Origin: Callaeas wilsoni
Taxonomy: Eukaryota; Chordata; Aves; Passeriformes; Callaeidae
Assembly (NCBI GenBank): GCA_013398955.1
Contig: VWPU01004924.1
Location: 31,226-95,225 of the forward strand
Direction: 5' to 3'
Length of the DNA stretch: 64,000 nucleotides
Of this stretch, positions 1 to 11,462 are shown one piece after another. The notes under the pieces are model-generated. The model worked only from the letters and a program-made list of their open reading frames with translations. It was not told the origin of the DNA and did no database searches. A program made the translations under genes and the position numbers. Position 1 is the first letter of the stretch; every line of letters starts with the position of its first letter.

Positions 1-2478
1 AGGGATTAAATTCACACTTTTTGTGACAGTCAAAGCCATAGCTGGAAATTGGCCATAACGCACTCAGAACAGCTTCTTTAGCTTCTGAGAGGAAGGTGGT
101 GTGTGTTGTGTGTGTGTTAGATGCGAGGTGGCCCTTGCACTTCATCTTTTGTGCTTCTCCAGGCTCTGTTATCTACATCTCCACGCAGCTCATGTACTAC
201 AAAGTAAAGGATTTCAGGCTACTGTGGTAGCCAGGTTTTGGATGACTATTTGCATGGGCACTGCCATTGTTAAATTAGAGAGGGAAGGATTCACACTCTG
301 TTTCTGACATTTTCCTTCCATTGCATCCACACAATTGCTCTGCTTTTAACAGTTTCTGCAAGGAAAATAATCCTTTAGAAGAACGTCACTATTTTTTCTA
401 TCATCAAAGAAACCAATTTCACTCAGAGTCTTACTAATAGTGGAGGTCGAAGTGGAACTGTGACAGCAAAAACCCAGCAGGCACAATATGCTTGGGTATA
501 TTTTTTTTCCTTTGTTTTTTTTTTCCTTATTAATGCTAATGCCACATTGCTTATTGCTTTTTTGGAACAGTCTGATTAGAACAAAAAGAACTGATATTAG
601 CATTAATTGGGAAAAGCTAATTTTACAGTGTAGACAGGTAAATGGCCTGCTTGGGACAACGCAAAAGTGATAAAATCCAGATCTTTTTTACCATTTTCAG
701 GGGAAAATATTAAGGACTGTTAATTCTGCATTATATGTTATTAATTATTCCTCTATTTTTCTTCAGCCAAGAAAACAGGATTATGTCAGAATAATTTTTT
801 CTTTCATTCTTTCTGCTTTATTACCAAGCAGTGATGAATAATAGTTGAAAGTCTACAAACTTTCCATTCTTTTCTATCTGTTTTCTGGACCCGCCTCTGG
901 CAACATGTATGTAGATTTAGCACTGATCCCATTGATGGCAGTCTCTGCTAAATTTACCAAGATTAGGCCATGAATTTTCCCATGTAGTTCTGTGCTGAAG
1001 AACGTACTGAACTGATTGACCAAAGGAAGTTCTCATTTTTAATGTCATTCGGAAATTATAAAGGATAAAATAAAATTAACCCTGGAAGAAGGACAGCTCC
1101 TGGAACTACCAGAGCAAACAAACAGGACTCTGGGAGGACTTCAATTTACTGCAAAGCCTGTGGAAAATAATGATTTTTAAATTAGATGCTGGGTTATGTT
1201 TTATCTTTTTCAATCTCTCCACTTGGGTTTGCCTCCAAAAAAAACAACATCAAAGCCACGCTGCAGGAGCAGCCAGGTCCTGCAGCTCTTCTGCTTGGAG
1301 CACATCTCACTCCTGCCTTTTGCACACTCCCTGAAGAGAGACAGGGCACCTCCTGCTAAATAAATGGTGGGAGCAGAAAGCTCAGGGTCCATGAGGACTC
1401 ATGTCAGGAAAAGCCCTAAAGGCTGTGATTCTCCAGCCTTTCTTCTACAGAGTTTCTTTCATGTGAAACACTGCACTGCCTTGCTTGGTTGACAAGCTGA
1501 GAGGGCCAAAACCTAGATTATTAAAAAAATGAATAATGCATAAAATTAGCAGCTGTGATTTGTGCATAAAACATGGCAAATTTAATATATCTTTTAAAAA
1601 GGAATTTTGTTTTGCACTTAAAGACTTAATTCAGTCTTTCTTATATAATTATGAAAGTGAGATCTCAGAAGAGGTGGACAAAGAGATCTCATTATTTTAA
1701 TTTTAAAGAGTTTTTTTCATCCACTTTGTGCTTTGATTTTGACAGTTGTGCTTTTTTATGTCCTGATGCATCACAGAGTTTGGGCAATTTGGCATAGAAT
1801 AAAAGGAACAAAACTACATTATAAAACACCATAAATCTTTTCTCTGCTATTTGTTTGCACCACTAAACTTTGGCATGTTAAAATTAATCCAAAATTTCTG
1901 ATGAGAATGGAGCACGGAAATCATCTATGCTTATTTTCTTTGGATTACTTTTCTCTCCTTGGAATAATTCTGAAGAATGGGGCATTGACATTTGTCTTAG
2001 TTGTCCTTTTGAACCTTGAAATTATAATTTATAAAATGCTTTGTGACAAAATCCCAACACCTTTAGTGTGTTTCATCACCAAGTTTTAAAGAAGCCCTAA
2101 TTGCTTTATGCATCATCCCTCCTTATTGTAGGGTTGACGACTTCCTACTTCCACCCTGGTCCTTTTCCTAAGGAAGCCCTGCTGAAAGAAAAGGTGTTTT
2201 CACCTGGGCAGTGAGTGATGTTTGCCCAGACAGAGGGCCCTGAGGATCAAAAATAGCTTGTGGCCAGCTGACTTCAGCTGAGGTGGGGTTAGGGGCTGTC
2301 ACATCCATCTGTGCACATCTGTGCAGCCCTCTCTTTGTTAGTCACAGAAACCGTGCCAAGTGCAAAATTTTTTCCTGTGGAAAAGTCACACTGAAGAATC
2401 ACCACAGGCTTGGAGTCGTGCACTTCTCAGAGGACTTTCTGAAGACCGTTAGAAAGTTTTGGATCCGACCCCGTTTTC
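1..2478. other. Intergenic, nothing recognised
   Basis: AT-rich unique sequence. Open frames are short and show no recognisable homology, and I see no repeats of note. Confidence 0.6.
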
Positions 2479-2552
2479 ATAGCATCATAGAATGGTTTGG
2501 GTCAGAGATCACCTTAAAAATCATGCAGTTCCAACCCCTCTGCCATCCTACC
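2479..2552 (-). mobile_element. Short CR1 LINE 3' tip
   Basis: On + it reads ATAGCATCATAGAATGGTTT and then GTTCCAACCCCTCTGCCAT. The CATAGAAT-like start corresponds to the octamer repeat that ends CR1 elements, so the true 3' end is preserved while the rest is truncated. Confidence 0.7.
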
Positions 2553-3173
2553 TATTTGCTGGGTCTGCTTTTTTGAGGAGTGTCAGGACATATGAAAGGG
2601 TTATGTTCTCTTCTTGCTGTTTGCCAGTCTGAAGGAGATAAAGGAGTTCAATGGTGTTTAAGGAATTGGTATTAAATAATGTGTTCATTGAGATGTTTAA
2701 AAACCAGAGTGTCCATCCCAGCATCCACTGGAGTGGGTCCTGGTACATGTCACCACTAGCCTTCTCTGAGTCAGGCTTCTCCTCCCCTTCTGTGAAAAGC
2801 CATGCACAGCTACAAGATAAAGAGGAAGGGACAAACTCTGAAGGACAGCACCCAGCCCTTTTCCTGAGCCCGTTCCTGTTACGTGCTGCCCCGAGAAACG
2901 AAGACAAGTTAAAACCAAAAGATCACCTCGTAATTCAGGTCTGTGACAGCACATTAAGGTGTTTCTGAAAACTGAAGCCCTCCAAGGCCTGAAGAGCTTG
3001 TAGTTTGGCCCACGCTGCATTCACATCCCAGGCATTTGCCGAAGGACGTGTTCACACCGCTCCTGCCCAGCAGCTGGGGAATTGTTCCTGCCTTCCTCTA
3101 CAGCCGAGCGACCACTGCCCCCAAGTGCCCATTTGGAGGCTGATTTTTAAGTTGGGGGTTCACAAGGGCTTTA

Positions 3174-3223
3174 CAGAATCTCAGGATAGGTTAGGCTGGA
3201 AGGGACAACCGTGGGTCATCTCG
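3174..3223 (-). mobile_element. CR1 LINE, 3' arm of an interrupted copy
   Basis: Matches the start of the CR1 at 42563 (AGGATAGGTTAGGCTGGAAG, then GTGGGTCATCT). It stops abruptly where an LTR begins and resumes at 3841. Confidence 0.75.
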
Positions 3224-3839
3224 TGAGAAGGATGGTCTCATGCCGTTGTGATTTTAACAATTTATTAATTACAGAACAGCTGAGAACGAAATGGCAAAGC
3301 AGACCCAAGCAGCGTGTGCACGACGCTGAGCGCTTTCCCTGCCAACGCGACGAGGGAAAAGGACCAGGCGCAAAGCACCAGCCCGGTTTTATAAACTGTC
3401 CTTGGGTCCCCATTGGTCACTTTCGGATCCTCCGTGAGATTGGTTCCTTTTCTCCGTGGTGATTGGCTCGTTTCCTAGGAGCATCCCTGCCCAATCATTC
3501 CTGTGCGGCATAGCCTGGTTGGTCCTGGTCTAGTCCAATTGGGATCCGGGTGACATCACTGTCCCCTGCCTGGAACATTCTAGAAAGATCCTCATCCTTC
3601 TGGGAGCAACAACACACTTAAACGCTAGGGAACATCACAAAAGGGTTAAACCTAAACCTTTTAACTTTATAACCACCAACAATTAAATAGGAAACAGTAA
3701 CACTACTTAATCATGACTACTCCATCTTTAACAGTAACAAGTGAACTTAATTAACCTCCGAACCACTTATAACATTGAACGTAACAAACCAACTCTTTAG
3801 TAACAACTTATTTTAAGGAACACTCAACCATTTATAACA
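3224..3839 (-). mobile_element. Solo LTR of an endogenous retrovirus, nested in CR1
   Basis: A ~616-bp block separates the two arms of the CR1 copy. It starts TG and ends CA. On the minus strand it has four CCAAT boxes (ATTGG on + at 3412, 3439, 3462 and 3538), then a TATAAAA box (3387-3393) and an AATAAA signal (3261-3266), in promoter-to-polyadenylation order. That is the U3-R-U5 layout of an LTR transcribed from the minus strand. No second LTR or internal gene is nearby, so it is probably a solo LTR. I could not define a clean target-site duplication. Confidence 0.75.
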
Positions 3840-3840
3840 A

Positions 3841-4110
3841 GCTGCTCCCACCTCCCTGCTCCAGTGGGGCCATCCCAGAGCACACGGCACAGGATTGTGT
3901 CCAGATGGGTCTGCAATATCTCCAGTGAGGGAGGCTCCCTACCTCCTCTGGACAATCTGTCCTGGTACTCGGTCACTGCACAGGAAAGAATTTCTTCCTC
4001 ATGTTCAGGTGGAACTTCTTGTGCATTGGTTTCTGCCCGTTCCTCCTGTCCCATTGCTGGGCACCAGGGAGCAGAGCCTGGTCCGTGCTGTGTGCGGTGC
4101 TGGCGTTGGC
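3841..4110 (-). mobile_element. CR1 LINE, remaining arm of the interrupted copy
   Basis: Continues the CR1 from CCTCCCTGCTCC through GAGCACACGGCACAGGATTG and GTGAGGGAGGCTCC to GGGCACCAGGGAGCAGAGCC, parallel to the element at 42.6 kb. A 193-codon open frame on the minus strand across this stretch is a by-product of the repeat and is not a gene. Confidence 0.75.
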
Positions 4111-7100
4111 AGTCAGGACACCCCACCAGCCTCTGCCAGGGTGCTCTCAGCCTGCCCAGCACCAGCAGCTGCTCACAAAGCTGAGCCACTGCCTTTAGAA
4201 TCCCACTGCCCGTTTTCTCCCCTCTGAACACCTGTTGCTTCTCAGAAACCATGTTGTTTAATGTCTCCTTTTCTTGTGGTATTGCCTTTAAACCCTGCAC
4301 AGGGAAAATATATTCCTTGAAAGTCCTTTCATTGTCAACATCAGTGCCAGACCATAAGTTTTGGCCTTCCATACACTGAAAAAAATAGGTTTCCTTCTCA
4401 AGCAATGGTCTTTGTCACCCAGCATCATTATATATATCTTCTCTTTGCTTTTCAAATCAAACAAATGCACTCTTGGCATTCTCCAGTGTTCATTTTCCCA
4501 TTAAAAAGATATTTCCCCTGTAAAACTCAGCTCCTTTCTTACCTAAGCAATTACCTCCTTCTTACTGCTTTATTCAAACCTACTGAAGGTAATTAAACAT
4601 ATTCCTTTAGTGTGCACAGTGTATCCTAAATACAATATTGCTTTGTGTTTAGGATAACTATATAAAAATGGATTAATGGCATTTGAATCTCAGGTATCTG
4701 ATACTACAGTTGAATAAAACAGGCCATGAACACATTACAATAATATATACTTGAAATGAAGGCTGGAAAGAAGAGAGACCACAATAATGCTTTCCAGAGT
4801 AGATTTGTGATTTGTGCTAACTTGGCTGTAATAATTTTGCATATCTGGGCTGATGTGCCCATCAAAAATTTTGGCATGAATACCAAGGAAAAAATTAGAC
4901 ATCAGTACGTTAAAAGCCATTTTCTTTCCCTGTGACAGAGCCTGCCTGCTCTGATCCCTTTACCACCACCAGAAAATCAGAGCAACTGATTCAAGAGTTC
5001 AGTTTGCAATGTGTACACACACATCAGGAAAAACATATGGAGAGGCTTTCCCTGTTCAGGCCAGTGAGTAACGCAGCAGTGTGTGGATTCCTCCCCACAC
5101 AGTGAGCGACCGAGCAGAAACCCTGCTGGTAGGCTGAGCAGGGGGAAAAAGTCCTGGTTTTGTTAATGTGATGCTTTGCAATCAGGTCAGCAACGCTTCT
5201 GAGGTTGTTTCACCAATGACTTCCCAGTGGTAATCATGGCTTTACAAAGCATGTCTGGAAGCAGCAAATAATTGCCAGCTGGCAAAAGAGAATTTCAAGA
5301 AAAAGAAAAACATCAGGAGAGAAAATCAGGTTCTGTTCTGCCTACCTGTTCTGCCCAGGGGGCAGTTGAGAATCCTGCAGAGAATTCTGCAGCCTGTGGT
5401 GCTCAGGAGAAGAGGATTTCAAGGGAAAACCTCCGGAGAAAAGCTCTTGTAGATGTTACTGGGAGCTGCTGAGCAGGTCCATTCTCGCTTGTGAACTGGT
5501 CACTCTCTTTCCACCTCTTACTTCCCCTTACCTTTTGATTACTTTGGTGTTCCACTCTTTAATCTTTAAGCACACAGACTAAAAGCACCCATTTTATGCA
5601 CTGTTTTTATTGAAGCCAAATCACCAGTGGAAAGGGAGCCTTGCAATAACACCAGAACTTGCTATGCACTTAAATAGCCCAAAGAAATACACAGCCATAA
5701 TGACTTTATTTTACATCTTGAATCCTCTCTTTCATGCCAGTGGCCATCTTATTTTGGAAGCATCTACAATGCGTATGGAAAAGACCTGTGCGAACTCCAG
5801 GTGCTCTTTCATCCTACGAGGATAGAGTGCTGTAGAAACAGGAAATTAACTTTTCTTCAGGTTTTGTAGTTCGCACTTTTGCTTTCCACCATCTCAGCAT
5901 TCCATGCTGCTTCCAGGTTAACTCGTGCTTGTAAGTCACTGAGTATTTGAGGAAAGCTGCTCCTGATGCATCTGAGACGCGGCAAAACCATAAGACACGG
6001 GGAGGAATGAGCCTGTTTGGGAAGTATTTTCCTCATAGAGGGCTGTTTCACTGGGCTTGGTGAAAACAGGGAAAGGGCCTCACTTGCTAGGGCAGTGAGG
6101 GCATGTAATGTTGCACAAGCAAGGCTGAGTGCCTTTCCCTCGGTGAAGGGCTGCTCTGCCCGAGCGCTGTCAGGAGGTGTTATTTCCAGAGCTCTGAGCC
6201 TGTTTGTTATCCATTCGTCTTTCACACATACCCTGCCTTTCTAAACAGACAAGACAATTGCCAAGCAGGCTGAGGCTTGTTAACTATATAATCCAGAACA
6301 GCAAAGTGCATTGATAATTTACGCATAGCTGGAAGAGCAATTGTAAACTCTTAAGCCTTCAGCATTACAGTTTGGTTTTGGTTGTGTTACATGGTGGTGT
6401 GAGCTTTGGAACAAATTTCACTGAAGTTTTGCAGTATCTGAGTATTTGGTAGCACTGGAGATTCCCCCTACTTCCTAGATAGCATCTATCTGACTTTCTA
6501 ATGTATTTGCTACCAAAACTAGGATTGAGCCATGTGACACACATTACTTGTTCCCTTTCAATGCTGCACTGATTTTTTTGCAGGCCAGATCCAGCACAGA
6601 TACCATAGTAAGCATCTCAGAAAATAATAGGTTGCAAAATGTGTGCTAATCAACATTTTATTCTAGTCTTGTTGTAGCAGTATTGTAAACAGGATTGTGT
6701 TCTTCACTGTCTCTTAATATCTTAGTTAGACTCTCTTTCAACTAATTAGCTGCTCATTTTCTTAGAGCTGATAGCCAGGGTACTATAGATTTAAAATCCT
6801 TGTGTTCACTTTCTTATTGGTGTCCTGTTTCTCATTCAGAAACATCGAGGGACCCCTTCTTCTCCCCACTGCCCTGGTCCCCTGTGTGCACCTGGCAGTT
6901 TAACTGCTCCCTTCCCTGCTGCCTTCCAGGCCTGGAGTTATGCACAAATACCCATGAAACATTTACCAAAAGCCTCAGATGCACCTGTGTGAGATCAGCT
7001 TCTGCTCAAAATGAGCTGCAGATCACAGGGATGTTGTGAATGTTTCATTAACTTTTCATCACATCTAGACACAAGGTTTCTCTGCCAGAATTTTCCTTAA

Positions 7101-7710
7101 TGAACCACCTGAATATTCACTGCCAGACAGCTTTTTCCACACTGAACTGCTCTGTGGAAACTATCCCATGGGGTGAATTGTGCTGTAGCTTGTGATAGGA
7201 GTAGCAGCCTTCCTTCCCTTCCCTTCTGACAAAAGAAAAAGCCATGCAAACGTGCACAGCCTTGAAACTGGAATTCTTGCTCTGGGATGTGATCTAAGGA
7301 AAGCTGGATTAATTCAAACCTGTGCCTACTCGAAAAGGAAGAATCTGCACCCTATCCACATAGATTGTGGCAAAAATAAAAGGAGGCTCGGTTTGAACCT
7401 GAATTTTTAGGGCAGATGCAGTTTTTGGGCCTTGCTTATTACTCAGGAAATAAAAGAAATTCAAGGCTGGCCTTGTGCACCTTGGGAGCAGTCCCGTGTG
7501 GACACGCAGTGGCTTCAGCTCTCAAGTGGCACATGGAGAGCACCCAGTGAAGAAGCACAAACACAGAGGCCCCAGGGGCTGCCCGTAATAAAGAGAATTT
7601 CCTACTGATTCAACACAGCCTTTGCTTCTCACAGCTCTGTAGCAGCTCTCAGGTGACTTGAAAGACCTGCTCACAAACACATTTGCCATCAGTGATGTGC
7701 TTAGGGGAGA
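4111..7710. other. Intergenic, nothing recognised
   Basis: Unique-looking sequence between the interrupted CR1 and the AAGGG array. No coding frame longer than ~120 codons and no element I can name. Confidence 0.6.
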
Positions 7711-8249
7711 AGGGAAGGGAAGGGAAGGGAAGGGAAGGGAAGGGAAGGGAAGGGAAGGGAAGGGAAGGGAAGGGAAGGGAAGGGAAGGGAAGGGAAGGGA
7801 AGGGAAGGGAAGGGAAGGGAAGGGAAGGGAAGGGAAGGGAAGGGAAGGGAAGGGAAGGGAAGGGAAGGGAAGGGAAGGGAAGGGAAGGGAAGGGAAGGGA
7901 AGGGAAGGGAAGGGAAGGGAAGGGAAGGGAAGGGAAGGGAAGGGAAGGGAAGGGAAGGGAAGGGAAGGGAAGGGAAGGGAAGGGAAGGGAAGGGAAGGGA
8001 AGGGAAGGGAAGGGAAGGGAAGGGAAGGGAAGGGAAGGGAAGGGAAGGGAAGGGAAGGGAAGGGAAGGGAAGGGAAGGGAAGGGAAGGGAAGGGAAGGGA
8101 AGGGAAGGGAAGGGAAGGGAAGGGAAGGGAAGGGAAGGGAAGGGAAGGGAAGGGAAGGGAAGGGAAGGGAAGGGAAGGGAAGGGAAGGGAAGGGAAGGGA
8201 AGGGAAAGGAAAGGAAGGGAAAGGAAAGGAAGGGAAGGGAAGGGAAGGA
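7711..8249 (+). repeat. AAGGG pentanucleotide microsatellite (~540 bp)
   Basis: About 99 perfect AGGGA units run from 7711 to about 8206. A short interrupted tail with AAAGG variants follows to 8249. The + strand is pure purine throughout. The open frames across it (GREGK repeats) arise because the unit contains no stop codon, and they are not genes. Confidence 0.99.
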
Positions 8250-9307
8250 TTTTTGATCCTAGTTTAAAACAGAAATATCCTCCTCCAGGTAAAACTGATC
8301 TATAAAATCATGATAGCTAATGAAAGGAATGTATGGAAAGAAAAGGTCTTCTCCACTGGAGAGCAAATACCTGCAAAAGGAGTTAAGCCACCTCTAAGTT
8401 GGCGTCCATAGCATTTAGGCATTTGTCGTGGCTTGCAACAACAAATACATGAGTTTGATTACATATTAGTTTATTATTACACCCGTGGGATACAAGAGCA
8501 TAGTTGATTCGTTTTGGGGACAGAAAGTCATGTTATGTGAAATTTAACATCTTCTGAAGGTCCAGGCCATGAACTCTGAAAAGAAATAGTTCTGTACAGA
8601 GATATCTTCACAGCACCACAGTGTCAGGCCCATAGAGCAACACAGGCCAGTGACCAAAGAGAGAGGATGAGCTCTTCCAGGTATCAGGCAAAGGGCACTG
8701 AGAATCACTGGGACTTTCTTCTCCCACCCTGGGCCGCCTCTTCCTCTGGCCTGCTGGTTTGCAAAGTCTGAGTCCTGGCTGTGCCAAGCTGCTTAAGAGT
8801 TGTCATCTAGGCACTGGTTCAGCAAGGTCCTGAAGGATGTCAGATTCATGTTCTGAAACCCTTGTCACTCTCCAGGATGAGAGTCAGAGAAGCTCATCTC
8901 AGTGGGCTGCTCTTATTTCAGGCTTTTAAATTAACTTTGTAGAAAAACAGATGAAGAACATAATGATCCACTTTTTTTTTTTTTCCGTGAGAGAAGTCAT
9001 TAACATATACACAGAGGCATTTTTATGTTGTATCAATATTGACTCTTTCAGAGAATGAAAGTTCTGGCAGCAATTCCACTGACAAACCTTTAATCAAAGT
9101 AAGTGACATAAAAAACTTTGACAAGGCTGGTGTAAGTGGCAATTTGTTTGGCATGACCATAATTACGCTTTTTGTCATTATTGTGGGCAACAAAAAAAGG
9201 TTTCGTGGCCACATCACTGATGCAGCTGTACCTTTTGTTTCTAGCACACACCAATGTTAACAAGATATTGTCTGGTGCCTGGAGTTCACTGTTAAGATAG
9301 AGGAAAA
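8250..9307. other. Intergenic, nothing recognised
   Basis: Unique-looking sequence with a T tract near 8971-8984. No gene signal. Confidence 0.6.
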
Positions 9308-9500
9308 ACGCAGAATCATGGGATTGTGTAAGTTGGAAAAGACGTCTAAGATGATGGAGTCCAGCCATTATCCCAAGTCCACCACTAACCCACATCCCTA
9401 AGCACCACATCTACACATCTTATAAACACCTCCAGGGCTGGTGCTTGAACCACTTCCTTGGGCTGCCTGTTCCTATGCTTGACAACCCTTCCAGTAAATA
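9308..9500 (-). mobile_element. Old CR1 LINE 3'-end fragment
   Basis: On + it reads CAGAATCATGGGATTGTGTA, AGTTGGAAAAGACGTCTAAG, then CTTGGGCTGCCTGTTCC. This is recognisable as an older, more diverged CR1 subfamily in antisense orientation. Confidence 0.7.
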
Positions 9501-11087
9501 AATCACAACAAATAAACTGGTAAACTGGTGGTCATCTCCTCTCCCGACCTCTTCTCCAGTGTTTTGGGTCTTTGTGGGCCCGTCTCTTCAAAACACACAT
9601 TCCAATCCTTTCAAGTCAGGAAGGCTTTTCTCCTCTCTTCTTGTGCCTTCTACTTAGGGCTTGCCTAGCTATTTTATTGATTTTCATGTTCCTCAATTTC
9701 TACAAAATTTCACTTCTTTACCTTACCCATACTGCTGTTCCCTTTACATGGCATCCCTTGTTGAGGAAGTAAATATTCAGGACTCACACGAAACAAAACT
9801 CAGGATTAGGGAATGTAGAAGACTTTACCCTGGCAGGAGAGTTACAGCTGGAAAACAGAGGCAGCACCAGCAGGAGCTGAGGATTTCTCTTCACCCCTTG
9901 CTGCTCCAGTTATAAGGGCAAATGGTTAGAAAAGGAAAAGATCCACCAGACCTCAAATAACAAACCAAGTGAGGCAAGCACTCCTTGGGCCTGTGTTTTC
10001 TTTTCTCATTTCTATTTATTTACTTGCATCTTGTTCATCATCCAGTGCCTCCGAGCGTGCCCAGCCCTCTTTCCTTGCGTAGCATCTCCTTTGATAATGT
10101 AGTCTGTACAAATTGCAGCCTGGCAAACTGCAGACTCATCAGGATGGCAGAGGCACAACACGAGGAGGTGCTTTCCCCTTGTAATCCTTTACCGTCAAAG
10201 AAGCCAATAAATGCAAAATCTTCATTTGTTTTGAGACACCCTATGGCAAAGCAGATCAAGCTGCCCTTTTCCTTTGTTACAGCTGTGTATTCTCTCCGCG
10301 AGATTAACAAGCATTACTGTGGATTTGGGGTTTCTGTGCTGTCAGAGATCGCTTGCAGCCATCCCAGCTCAAGTGCAGCAGCACAGCAGAAGCTGGTACC
10401 CAGCTCATCAAACCCAGCAATCTCTGCTTGTTCCTCATTAAAACAACCAGGGCTGCCCCCTGACTCGTCTGTGTCCATGCCTGATTCACACATGATGTGG
10501 CAGAATGTGCTTCCAGGAAACCAGTCCTTTTCTCCAGGGCAGAGAAGGCAGTGTTGTGAGATAAAAGGAAAGTTTACCAGGCAGCACTGATTTAATGATG
10601 TTAATAAACCACAGCTATTAGTCCAATTACATAAAAGCAGGTTACCTTGCCAGCCTTAATACCAGGAGATGATAAATGCAGATTATTCTCAGCTTCTTTA
10701 CCGTATCCGGTTCTCCAGATAGGGAATTAAATGCCTGGGTTTATCTTTTTGTAAATTGCTCGATATAGTTTAATTCTAACTTACAAAGAGCTTTCTGCCC
10801 AGCCAGGGAAATCCTTAGCTCTCCCCTTAAGCAGGGCTGAAATTGCTCTCATCTTGCAGTTTCTTGTAGGCTGAAAGTTGAGAACTTAAGGTGGTTTTCC
10901 CAGTTATTTTGTGCTTAGAAATGCAGAAGGGAAGCAGTGCAGCCTGTGTCAGAAACGTAACATTTTGGGTTGGTCTGTTTCTGAGCAGTTGTTTGGGGAG
11001 ACATTCAGCTCACTGGGTACCACTGCAGTGGTACAGGGCAGAGTTTTGTGCCAGCTTGTCATGGGAGGGCTCCAAAAACCAGAATGG
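9501..11087. other. Intergenic, one long unassigned open frame
   Basis: Contains a 201-codon + strand frame (9985-10590) without recognisable domains. The AT-rich stretch at about 10590-10780 has the look of a conserved regulatory element, but conservation cannot be judged from one sequence. Confidence 0.5.
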
Positions 11088-11462
11088 TGTCACCATGTTA
11101 GCGTGGAAACACATAATCACTGGATGATTATATGCAGGTGCTTTTATTGACGAGCTCTGGGAATCGGGTACAGACAAACCCAAATCTGACTCCGACATGG
11201 ATTTGAGATGGACACATTTTATACTCTTTCTTTACATAATCATATGTTGATTATTAACTTGATATTGTTCTATTGTGTGTATTGATTTTGCTCAAGCATG
11301 AATGTAAGCCCCCTTTCCCCACAGCATTTCTCATTTATTCTACAAGAGGGTACACAGGTGTAGGTTTGCAGGGTTCTAGTAAAGACAATGCCCACTCCCG
11401 TTTCCAAGGCCCATTTTAGCTACCATGACTTTAGGAACATTTTAACCCCATGCTATCAACCA
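11088..11462 (-). mobile_element. Probable endogenous-retrovirus LTR
   Basis: The + strand begins TGTCACCATGTTAGCGTGG. On the minus strand there is a TATAAAA box (11217-11223) followed 70 bp on by AATAAA (11143-11148) and a terminal CA at 11088. The body resembles ERVL-type LTRs common in songbirds. The upstream boundary is a guess, and no target-site duplication was found. Confidence 0.45.

Noticed and set aside
3824..4405. 193-codon minus-strand frame
   Set aside because: Most of it covers the CR1 3' untranslated region, which does not encode protein.
7658..8305. Open frames of up to 215 codons encoding GREGK repeats
   Set aside because: They come entirely from the stop-free AAGGG array, with only a few non-repeat codons at either end.
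9985..10590. 201-codon plus-strand frame beginning with a hydrophobic stretch
   Set aside because: No domain, splice signals or promoter recognised. One frame of this length is plausible by chance in 64 kb, and its composition is not protein-like in the later part. Conservation would be needed to revive it.
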